A program made the translations under genes and the position numbers. The notes under the pieces are model-generated. The model ran no database searches. It was given only the letters and a program-made list of their open reading frames with translations, and was not told the DNA's origin. From assembly GCA_965371805.1 (NCBI GenBank), contig CBDUZW010000014.1, forward strand, positions 27,948 to 91,947: DNA of 64,000 nucleotides. Direction: 5' to 3'. Below, piece by piece: positions 33,215 to 41,625 of this stretch (its first letter is position 1; every line of letters begins with the position of its first letter). This DNA comes from JAOZTV01 sp965371805 (lineage in GTDB: Bacteria > Acidobacteriota > Aminicenantia > UBA2199).

Positions 33215-33253
33215 AGGGGTCAACTCACGAAAGGGAAAATATCGTACGTTAAG
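33215..33253 (+). repeat. Short dispersed repeat, copy B
   Basis: AGGGGTCAACTCACGAAAGG continuing to ATATCGTACGTTAAG. Matches copy A at 32 of 39 and copy C at 25 of 30 positions by hand. It stands right after the truncated regulator gene. Confidence 0.72.
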
Positions 33254-33321
33254 AAATTTAAATGTAACCGATAATCGAAATACACATTCATATAATATAA
33301 GACCCAGTAATTATTAATCTT

Positions 33322-33549
33322 TTAAGAGGTAATTAATGAGCCATAAGCTTTCATTAATTTTCTAAAACATCTTATAACTTTTCCAAGTTCTCCTTTTGTT
33401 ATTGGCTTCATGATCAATGCACTAATCCTTTGAGCTTTAACTTTTTCCTCGTTTATATCCATACTGAAACCGGTGCAAAGAATAATTGGTATTTTAGGTC
33501 TTTTCTTATGAATCTCACTAGCCAGTTTAATTCCATTGTATCCGTCAAA
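33322..33549 (-). pseudogene. C-terminal receiver fragment of a hybrid kinase, inverted
   Basis: Read on the minus strand the frame gives FDGYNGIKLASEIHKKRPKI, PIILCTGFSMDINEEK, RISALIMKPITKGELGKVIR and stops at TAA 33322-33324. It aligns with the end of the hybrid kinase receiver at 24033-27218 (GIKLAAEVHKIRPDIPVVLCTG, ISALIMKP). An in-frame TAG precedes the fragment at 33550. With the truncated regulator next door it is the remnant of a second copy of the regulator/kinase module. The remaining gap to 33754 holds only a repetitive-looking stretch (CCCAATGCCCAACACGG) and no supportable gene. Confidence 0.8.
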
Positions 33550-33754
33550 CTAGCCAAATCATCTCTATTTTATAAATCCATGAATATCGACAAATATTGA
33601 TAATCCGGAGTTGAGAAAATGATGTATGTACTATATATTGAACCCGTCTCAACATTGAGTCATAATTATTAAATACAATTTTGTGAATACCCAATGCCCA
33701 ACACGGAACACCCAAGTGTGACATACCAGGCAAAGCCGGATTAGGAGAACCTCA

Positions 33755-36700
33755 TTAATCACCGTATACAATGATCTGAAGACCTTTAATCTCAGCAAGG
33801 ACTTCTTCTTTTGTATTAATATATATTATATTGCAAATTGCTCCCATCATATCATTTTTTACGATCTGAAGGTCACAATAAACCTCTGTTTTTTCTGCAG
33901 GATTTTTATACAGGGTAAATGAATCAAATGAAACCGGTAATGAATCTTTAGAGTTATTTTTTAACATCCATAAAAGTGCCAGCTGCAGACCTCCGTCAAG
34001 CAAGGCCATATCTGATCTCCATAGATTTGTACTTTCGGTTAATTTGACTCCACTTTTAAGAGTTCCGGAACATCCAGTGGATGAGAATTCATTAAGTTCT
34101 TTAATAACCTGGAAGTGCTTTCCATGAAATAGTTTTTCATTATATGCAGTTTCATGAGTCCAATCCCAAATCTCTCTATTACCCTTATTAATTTCAAAAA
34201 CAGGTGGCTCAAGTTTTACCTCATCATCTAATACTATCTGAAGGGAATAGTGCTTGACTCCACTCTTTGAACTTATTTCAAAATTCAATTGGGTTTTATT
34301 ATTCTCTTCTTCCAGTAGACATGAAATTTCAAACCAATCGCCTTTGTCTTCAAAATGCTCAAGTTTAATACCTTTGAGCACTTTTAGATCTTTTACTTCT
34401 TTTACTGTTTTTTTTGGAAACAGTGCAGAAGATAATCTTAGACATAATTCATTTATCATCATTACAGGAACTACAGCTATGCCATTGATCCTGTGACTAC
34501 TTAGATATGGAAACCTTTTTTCCTGTATCCACATATCCCAATTTAATTTTTGTGACTTTTCTTTTGGAGCTGACCATGTATCAAGCTTTGTTCCAATAAC
34601 TACTTCTACATTCGCACTTTCATCGATCAACTCATCAACAAATGCACGGGCACCCTCTTTGAGTGGTATTAAGATTACTCCCATAGACTCAAAATGAACC
34701 TTGAGTTCAGCAGATACCATTCCGCCTTCCCAGGGTCCCCAATTTATCGATTTAACAATGGTTTTTCCATTACGCTTGATTTTCTCTGCACGGCAAACCT
34801 GATTAAGTACCTCATTAGCCATTGAGTAATCCACCTGACCTGCATTTCCGGTACGTGCTGCAATTGAAGAAAAACAGGAGATATAACTTAGATTGTCTTT
34901 TTCTGTGGCATCAAGAAGATTTTTAAAACCAATTACCTTGGTAGAAAACACCTTATCAAATTGTTCCTCAGTTTTTTCATGTATTAACTTGTCCGCCAAT
35001 ACACCTGCCCCATGAATCAATATATCTATTTTGCCAAATTTATCGCGAATATTTTCAATTGTTTTCTCGACCTGGCTTGAGTTTAATACATCAATAGAAT
35101 AATATTGAACATCTGAGCCGTTATTTTTCATTTTTGATATGTATCCTCTTACTTCACGACAGGAAATAATTTTTTTGGCAAGAGAGTTTAATTCAATCGG
35201 AGTTAGTTTTTCACCTCTTTCTTTGGTTGAGTTCAGAATACCCTGTTTGATATCTGCATCTGTTGTGCAGTTTTTGAGATAGTCAGGTTCATCCAATAAC
35301 TCAGTCCTGGCAAGGATTGCAATATTTAATTTAGCTTCTTTTGATAATTCCAATATACATTCAGCAGTAACACCTCTGGCACCACCACTCACAACAACGG
35401 TATCACCATCTTTAACAGGACGGGTCTTTGAGTTTACAATTTCTTCTTTCGTCTCTATACTGTATCTTGCAGAATCATTACTTAAAAACACCTCTGTTTC
35501 AGGTCCTCCACTAATTAACTCATCAAATATAGATTGAGCCAGATCTTCAGGACTACGATCTTTACATACAATATCAATTGATTTCAGAGAGGCTTTTTGC
35601 CATTCCCAGGCAGCTGTTTTCACCAGAGCTCCCAGACCTGCCGACCAGACCCTGTCAGCCCTTTCACCACTTGAATCAATTCCCCTATCCTGTACAGCAA
35701 CAAAGAGCCCTCCATTCTTAAGAATAGCCTGCCCGCATCTATTTGCTGCTTCAAAGGCTTTTTTATTTATATCAAGAGCATATTGGACCGGATTTTTCTC
35801 AGGAAGTTCATCAATACCTTTTAGAAAAACTACAGATCGAGCTTCTTTTTGTACATTCTCAACCACTACTACTTCAATATTTATTGCTGAAAATTTTTCT
35901 GCAAGAACTTCAGCAACACCCTTATTATCCTTTACCAGATATAAGATTGAATCTCCAAGTCCGGCTAAGGCAACTCCACAGGGCGGTGCTGGAACTTTAT
36001 TTACAATATATCTGTAAATCTTGCCGGAAGATGACTTTTTTTCAGTTTTTTTCTGATCTGAACCTGTCAAAGGTTCTCCCCCAAGTAATCTATTTGAAAT
36101 ATCCATTATCTCCTGTAATGTCTTTGCAGAAGCCAGTTTATTTTGATCCAGTCCCTTCAATTCAGGTATTTTCTGTTGTAGTGCCGAGAGTATTTCAACT
36201 CTTTTAATAGAATCAATTCCCAAACCGGTTTCCATATCCAGATCCATTTCAAGCATCTCTTCAGGATATCCGGTTTTTTCCGCAACCACAGTGAGTAATA
36301 ATGCCTTTGCGTCTATTGAAGGTAGTGCTTTCTTAGTTTCCTGCAGTTCATGGGCAGGTGCTGCTATTGATGCATTTGCTGTTTCAGCGGTCTGTGTTGA
36401 TATAGACTTAAGCAAAGTCATAGAAACATCCATTATCTCCTGAAGAGTTTTTGCAGCTGCAAGCTGGTTAATGTCCAGTTTTTTTAACTCAGGCATTTTC
36501 TCCTGTAAGGCAGAAAGTATCTCAACTCTTTTTATGGAATCTATACCTAAACCTGTTTCCATATCCAGATCCATTTCAAGCATCTCTTCAGGATATCCGG
36601 TTTTTTCTGCAACTACTGAGAGTAAAACAGTCTTAGGATCAAGTAAGGGAGCAGGGGAAACAACAGACACATCTGATTCATTTAGATCAGGAACAGGTAC

Positions 36701-39700
36701 CGGAGTGAAAACAGGTGCAGGTTGTATAATAGACGGTGGTGCAATTGATGTCTGCATATTTTCCTGTATTTGCTGTGGAACACCACCCATAGCGCCCAGT
36801 TGTTGAAATGCCAGCTCAGATGCCTTTAAAAACTGTGCATGACTCTCTGCTATTGTATTCTGAAAAGCCTTTTGAGCTTCCAATGTGTTTTTCTGAACTT
36901 CACTAAAAGCTCTCATCCATCCATTAGACGGTTGCGCCGGTACATGCTGGTTCAGTTCCGGCTGTGCGGAGTCAGGATGTGCCGATTGCGGCTGTGTCGA
37001 TTCGGGGTTTGGTTTTGGTATTCCTGCATCACCGTTTTCCGGAGGATATACTTTCTGATAATTTGAGCCTTTGATTTTTAGTGTACGGGCCTTTGGATCG
37101 CGGTTTATTAATGAAAGATCAGCAGTATCAAATTCTTCCCACAAGCTATTGAAATCGATTGAAACACCCGCTACGGCAAGTTGCCCAAGGGCTGAAAAAA
37201 AGGCTGCCTTACCCTCCTGATGTTTTGAACCATCCAATGAGATAGCTTTATATTCTCGACCTTCAAGACATTTTCCGGTTAATTTACTCAGGACATTTCC
37301 GGGCCCCAGTTCCAGAAAGATCCTCACGCCTGATTCATACATTGCCTCTATCTGATCAGAAAAACGAACAGGTTTTGCTAATTGCCATGCCAACACTTTA
37401 CGAATTTCCTCCTTATCCTCAGAGTACTTTTCCCCCGTTGTATTAGAGTAAACAGTGAGTTCCGGTTTAGAAAACTCAACCTCTTTCAAAAATTCATAAA
37501 ATGCATCGGCAGAATTACTAACAAGATCAGTATGAAATGCTGTTGCAACAGATAATCTAAAAAACCCTATGTTTTTATTTGAACAATATTCTTCAAATTT
37601 TTCAATTTCAGGTACCCTGCCGGCAACAACTACCTGCACCGGGCTGTTAATATTTGCGATACTTACCCTTGTCCTGCTATCATCAATCAGCCCCTTTACA
37701 TCTGATTCGTTACCAACCACTGCAGTCATCGTACCTTTTTCTTTTGAAGCATTTGCCATCAGCTCCCCACGCTTTCTGGAAATCTGAAACACATCTTTAA
37801 CACTACCAATTACACCGGCAGCATATAGGGCAGGTATCTCTCCATAGCTATGTCCCGCTGTACAATCAGGAAAAACATTCATTTTTTTAAGAAGACTGTA
37901 TTGAGATAGTGCAACCCCTCCAATAGCAGGCTGGGCCCACTCTGTTTTTGTAAGGCGGGTAATATATGAGTCTTCGGTTTCTTTATCGAAAGCAGGTATT
38001 GGAAAAACTATCTCATTTAATTTATATTCCTTATCAAGTTTCAATCCGGATGCAATATCCCATGCTTCTCCGGCTGCAGTAAAATTCATTGCCAGATCAA
38101 CACCCATATTGACATATTGACTCCCCTGTCCTGAAAACAGGAAGGCCATTTTACCCTTTATAGTTTGGGATTCAAAATAAAATTTATCAGGCAGACTATA
38201 GCTGCTCTGAGGATCAGTTTTAATCTTCTCGATTACAGTAGAAAAAAGTTTAGTTAATATATCTTTATTTTCAGACAGGATCGCCAATCTCATAGACCCT
38301 TCTGGGTTAAACTCAGCCTGACTATCTTTTGCCAGAACCCAGAATCTTCCCTCTTCGCAGGAATCCAAAAGTTTACTGAATTTACTTTCCAATTCATTAG
38401 TATCCTGAGCATCTATGAGTATAAGTTCTGTTTTCGGAAAATAAAACCTGTCTGCCTTATTTGGTCCACGATATTCCTCTAATGCAACATGATAATTACT
38501 TCCTCCAAACCCGAATGAACTTACCGAGGCTTTACGGTTCGTCTGAGAATCATGAATCCATGGTCTTGACCTGGTATTCAGATAAAATGGAGTATCTTCT
38601 ATTTCAAGTTTAGGATCCGGTTTATCAACTTTGATAGTTGGAGGCAACACCTTATGGTGCAATGCCATTGCAGCCTTAAAAACTCCCGCTGAACCTGCCG
38701 ATGATTTTGTATGTCCAAACTGAGACTTAATTGTTCCAAGTGCACAAAACTGTTTAGCCTCTGCCTTATTAAAGGCAAGCTGCAATCCATTAAATTCAGC
38801 TAAATCCCCTGCATTTGTCCCTGTGCCATGTGCTTCCACAAGTTCAACATCACTGAGAGAATATGGCAATCCTTCATACGCTCTTTCAATAGCCAGAGCC
38901 TGCCCTGCTGAATCAGGAGCATAGACACTTTTTGCCCTGCCGTCTGATGAAGCTCCGATGCCATTTATAACTGCATAGATTTTATCACCATCGGCTTCAG
39001 CATCTTCTAAACGTCTTAATGCCATCATTGAAAAACCCTCACCAAGCATTGTTCCATCACCATTTTCTGAAAACGGACGAATATCTCCTGTTGGAGACAA
39101 TGCCGGTGTTTTTGAAAAACACATATACATAAAGATATTATTGAGGGCATCTGCACCACCGGTAATCACAAGATCAGTTGTTCCAAGCTGTAATTGCTGC
39201 ATTGACATCATCATTGCACTGACACTGCTTGCACATGCCGCATCCACTACGCAGTTCGCTCCACCAAAATCAAAACGGTTTGTAATACGGCCGGCAACAA
39301 CATTTGCAAGTAATCCGGGAAATGTATCCTCTGTCCATTCCGGGTAAGAGTCTTCAATATCCTGACAAACTGTCTGCACCAGACTTTCCGCTAAGCCATT
39401 CTCTCTCAGGGCTTTAACCCAGACAGGTCTTTGAACCTTGGCAGACATCTGCTCAATAAGTTCTGTACCGGCAGCAATCCCCAGGATAACACTCACTTTT
39501 TTTTTATTGACTTTATTAAGTCTCAAACTATTTGTATCTTCAATCAGTTTTTTACAGACCAGTAATGAAAGTAACTGAACTGTATCTGTAGCGGTCATCG
39601 TTTTAGGAGGCATGCCAAATTCCATTGGATCGAAGTCAACCTCAGGTAGAAAGGCACCACGTTTCCCGTAGGTTTTCATAACATCCTTGATCTCTTTACT

Positions 39701-39853
39701 ATAATAGTCTGAGATCAGCCAATGACTTGGAGGCACATCGGTAATAAAGTCTTTGCCTTCTACGATATTCCGCCAGAATTCCATAGAGTCCAGAGATCCG
39801 GGAAATAATGTTCCGGTTCCAACAATTGCGATTTTTGATAAATTATTTTTCAT
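33755..39853 (-). CDS. Iterative type I polyketide/PUFA synthase, KS-AT-ACP-ACP-KR-DH (PfaA-like)
   Basis: 2032 residues. Ketosynthase (about 5-460): active Cys near 207 in DAACASSVSA, plus EAHGTGT and GHTKSSAG. Malonyl-type acyltransferase (about 545-860): FLFSGQGSQYVNMG and GHSYGE near 668. A Pro/Gln-rich linker leads to two nearly identical acyl carrier domains with GLGIDSIKR, serines near 1106 and 1213. Ketoreductase (about 1480-1730) has VVVSGGARGVTAE. A C-terminal double-hotdog dehydratase has His in LSSHRINGIAVVPVM and Asp in LLDGGLQLAL. The GIDSIKRVEI carrier signature and domain order are those of PfaA-type synthases. It starts 12 bases after the PfaD gene; no PfaB, PfaC or phosphopantetheinyl transferase is present. 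Product: probably an unusual fatty acid or polyene lipid. Confidence 0.92.
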   Translation of the reverse strand: MKNNLSKIAIVGTGTLFPGSLDSMEFWRNIVEGKDFITDVPPSHWLISDYYSKEIKDVMKTYGKRGAFLPEVDFDPMEFGMPPKTMTATDTVQLLSLLVCKKLIEDTNSLRLNKVNKKKVSVILGIAAGTELIEQMSAKVQRPVWVKALRENGLAESLVQTVCQDIEDSYPEWTEDTFPGLLANVVAGRITNRFDFGGANCVVDAACASSVSAMMMSMQQLQLGTTDLVITGGADALNNIFMYMCFSKTPALSPTGDIRPFSENGDGTMLGEGFSMMALRRLEDAEADGDKIYAVINGIGASSDGRAKSVYAPDSAGQALAIERAYEGLPYSLSDVELVEAHGTGTNAGDLAEFNGLQLAFNKAEAKQFCALGTIKSQFGHTKSSAGSAGVFKAAMALHHKVLPPTIKVDKPDPKLEIEDTPFYLNTRSRPWIHDSQTNRKASVSSFGFGGSNYHVALEEYRGPNKADRFYFPKTELILIDAQDTNELESKFSKLLDSCEEGRFWVLAKDSQAEFNPEGSMRLAILSENKDILTKLFSTVIEKIKTDPQSSYSLPDKFYFESQTIKGKMAFLFSGQGSQYVNMGVDLAMNFTAAGEAWDIASGLKLDKEYKLNEIVFPIPAFDKETEDSYITRLTKTEWAQPAIGGVALSQYSLLKKMNVFPDCTAGHSYGEIPALYAAGVIGSVKDVFQISRKRGELMANASKEKGTMTAVVGNESDVKGLIDDSRTRVSIANINSPVQVVVAGRVPEIEKFEEYCSNKNIGFFRLSVATAFHTDLVSNSADAFYEFLKEVEFSKPELTVYSNTTGEKYSEDKEEIRKVLAWQLAKPVRFSDQIEAMYESGVRIFLELGPGNVLSKLTGKCLEGREYKAISLDGSKHQEGKAAFFSALGQLAVAGVSIDFNSLWEEFDTADLSLINRDPKARTLKIKGSNYQKVYPPENGDAGIPKPNPESTQPQSAHPDSAQPELNQHVPAQPSNGWMRAFSEVQKNTLEAQKAFQNTIAESHAQFLKASELAFQQLGAMGGVPQQIQENMQTSIAPPSIIQPAPVFTPVPVPDLNESDVSVVSPAPLLDPKTVLLSVVAEKTGYPEEMLEMDLDMETGLGIDSIKRVEILSALQEKMPELKKLDINQLAAAKTLQEIMDVSMTLLKSISTQTAETANASIAAPAHELQETKKALPSIDAKALLLTVVAEKTGYPEEMLEMDLDMETGLGIDSIKRVEILSALQQKIPELKGLDQNKLASAKTLQEIMDISNRLLGGEPLTGSDQKKTEKKSSSGKIYRYIVNKVPAPPCGVALAGLGDSILYLVKDNKGVAEVLAEKFSAINIEVVVVENVQKEARSVVFLKGIDELPEKNPVQYALDINKKAFEAANRCGQAILKNGGLFVAVQDRGIDSSGERADRVWSAGLGALVKTAAWEWQKASLKSIDIVCKDRSPEDLAQSIFDELISGGPETEVFLSNDSARYSIETKEEIVNSKTRPVKDGDTVVVSGGARGVTAECILELSKEAKLNIAILARTELLDEPDYLKNCTTDADIKQGILNSTKERGEKLTPIELNSLAKKIISCREVRGYISKMKNNGSDVQYYSIDVLNSSQVEKTIENIRDKFGKIDILIHGAGVLADKLIHEKTEEQFDKVFSTKVIGFKNLLDATEKDNLSYISCFSSIAARTGNAGQVDYSMANEVLNQVCRAEKIKRNGKTIVKSINWGPWEGGMVSAELKVHFESMGVILIPLKEGARAFVDELIDESANVEVVIGTKLDTWSAPKEKSQKLNWDMWIQEKRFPYLSSHRINGIAVVPVMMINELCLRLSSALFPKKTVKEVKDLKVLKGIKLEHFEDKGDWFEISCLLEEENNKTQLNFEISSKSGVKHYSLQIVLDDEVKLEPPVFEINKGNREIWDWTHETAYNEKLFHGKHFQVIKELNEFSSTGCSGTLKSGVKLTESTNLWRSDMALLDGGLQLALLWMLKNNSKDSLPVSFDSFTLYKNPAEKTEVYCDLQIVKNDMMGAICNIIYINTKEEVLAEIKGLQIIVYGD

Positions 39854-39865
39854 AACGATTTTCCT

Positions 39866-41479
39866 TTAGATAGTTAGTAGTCTTGCCTTATATTCGAAGC
39901 AGCTTGTACGGATCGGTAGACCGAAAGTTCTAAGCTGTTGTGCCCGCATTATTCGTGCTGCACCTTCCAGAAGATTGAGCGCTACCTGCGATACCATCCT
40001 GTTTTTTGGTTCTTCAAGAAAAGTATTCTTTGTCCAGGCATTAAAAGCTCCAATAGCCGGGCCACACCATATTTGATAGTCAATTTTACGATCCGGTGTT
40101 CCATCAATTGCCCATTTACTCGTATTTCCAAGATACCACCTGAATATCAATGCCATCTTATGTTTTTCATCTTTATAAGCTTTTGCCAATTGTTCCGGCT
40201 CAGTTCTGCTAAAAAAACCCTCTGTTTCCTTCCATATTTCTTCTATTGAACTTCTAAATATATTTTTTTCAAGACTCGTTCTTATATTTTCAGGGATATC
40301 TTCCACCCTGGAGTAAGCTTTATATAAATCAAATAACTGGTTTCCTCTAACCCCCATCATGGTGCCTTTTTTAAGTACCTGCACCTTGCCTCCCATCTCA
40401 AACATATCGGCTGAAGGAGTCATCATTACATCATCAAGAGCAACATCGGCAAGCATTTCCTTTGCCGAAGAAGATAATCCCGATTCTATACATGCTTGAT
40501 GAATAGTGCCCATGAGAACAAATGCAGCCCCAAGGGAGAATGCAGCAGCAACAGCATCGGGAGATCCCATGCCTCCCGCAGCTCCAAGCCGAACCTGATA
40601 TGAGTACTTAAAATCGTATTGCTGCTGAATTTCGCTGCGTAGATATGAAATACTTGCAAATAAAGAACCCAGAGGCCGGTTATCAGTATGTCCTCCCGAA
40701 TCAGATTCAATAATTAAATCTGAGGCAAGAGGGATCATTGAAGCCAGACGAGCCTCTTCCGGTTTTATTTTCCCGGAGTTAACAAGTTCGTTGAGCATTT
40801 CTGCAGGTGGGGGCGACAGGAAATGTCCGGCCACTCCCGGATGGGAGATCTTCCCAAATACATAGTTGGTTCTACAGATCCGCCCCTTACCATCCTGATA
40901 TAATCCATGGCATGCATAGCGGACAATTGCCGGTGAAAGTTTCATAAATGCTGCTGCTGAAACCCGGTTTACTCCATGTTTTAAATATAGGTCAATTGTT
41001 GCATCTTCTATTGCAGGATTATTAGGGTTATGAATTAAATTCGCTCCCCATGTAAGTCGCTCTTTATCAAGTTCAGACTTTATGATTAATATTGCCTGCT
41101 CTAATTGTTCCATATCCATTCCTGCTGAACCAAAAAACCCGAACATTCCTGATCTTGCAAGAGATATAACCATCTCAGTCGAAGCGATACCGCGAGCCAT
41201 GGCACCGCCAACATATGCAAAACGAACTCCGTGAACCTCACCAAATGACCGGTCACCAAGCCATTCCGGATAAAGGGCAGGTAAACATCCAAGCAATGGA
41301 TAGGAAGTTTGACCAATTGGTTGTGATGAGATCTGACCATCTTTTGCCAAACCAATTGTCTTACTCTTAGAATCAAAAACTATATTTAAGGGTTTGCGAA
41401 TTTCTCCGGCATAGTTTGCGATATTCTCATGGTCAAATACTACAACAGTTTCTGTCGGATTAAAAAAGCCCATATTCAT
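39866..41479 (-). CDS. pfaD: PfaD-family trans-acting enoylreductase
   Basis: About 537 residues, flavin-dependent TIM-barrel enoylreductase of the PfaD/2-nitropropane-dioxygenase superfamily that reduces enoyl intermediates for a PUFA/polyketide synthase in trans. Family marks: GGAMARGIASTEMVI, FFGSAGMDMEQLEQAI, ESDSGGHTDNRPLGSL, RLGAAGGMGSPDAVAAAF and FVLMGTIHQACIE. The start is chosen at ATG 41479, after GGAAGG; the longer frame would begin at a TTG (41503). It is first in a two-gene operon with the synthase. The promoter candidate lies at 41530-41557. Confidence 0.9.
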   Translation of the reverse strand: MNMGFFNPTETVVVFDHENIANYAGEIRKPLNIVFDSKSKTIGLAKDGQISSQPIGQTSYPLLGCLPALYPEWLGDRSFGEVHGVRFAYVGGAMARGIASTEMVISLARSGMFGFFGSAGMDMEQLEQAILIIKSELDKERLTWGANLIHNPNNPAIEDATIDLYLKHGVNRVSAAAFMKLSPAIVRYACHGLYQDGKGRICRTNYVFGKISHPGVAGHFLSPPPAEMLNELVNSGKIKPEEARLASMIPLASDLIIESDSGGHTDNRPLGSLFASISYLRSEIQQQYDFKYSYQVRLGAAGGMGSPDAVAAAFSLGAAFVLMGTIHQACIESGLSSSAKEMLADVALDDVMMTPSADMFEMGGKVQVLKKGTMMGVRGNQLFDLYKAYSRVEDIPENIRTSLEKNIFRSSIEEIWKETEGFFSRTEPEQLAKAYKDEKHKMALIFRWYLGNTSKWAIDGTPDRKIDYQIWCGPAIGAFNAWTKNTFLEEPKNRMVSQVALNLLEGAARIMRAQQLRTFGLPIRTSCFEYKARLLTI

Positions 41480-41529
41480 ATATTTACAACCTTCCATACC
41501 CAAATGGGCAAGTTATTTTTTAATTTAAT

Positions 41530-41557
41530 ATATTACACCAATCTAAATTTATGTCAA
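41530..41557 (-). promoter_or_regulatory. Putative promoter of the pfaD-synthase operon
   Basis: Minus strand TTGACA (41552-41557), 16-base spacer, TAATAT (41530-41535). The -35 is perfect and the -10 weak. Confidence 0.45.
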
Positions 41558-41562
41558 TAAAA

Positions 41563-41591
41563 TTGATTTCTTATCTTATATCATTTATACT
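41563..41591 (+). promoter_or_regulatory. Promoter of the recD2 operon
   Basis: TTGATT (41563-41568), 17-bp spacer, TATACT (41586-41591), about 34 bases before the TTG start of recD2. Divergent from the pfaD promoter. Confidence 0.6.
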
Positions 41592-41625
41592 ATTATTTGA
41601 ATTTTAGTGGAGAGAATCAATTCTA

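Noticed and set aside
33545..33733. 62-residue minus-strand frame
   Set aside because: Cys/Trp/Ile-rich text without family resemblance or ribosome site; it overlaps the receiver remnant and a repetitive-looking stretch.
36471..36806. 111-residue plus-strand frame inside the synthase gene
   Set aside because: Antisense shadow of the repetitive carrier-domain and Pro-rich linker region.
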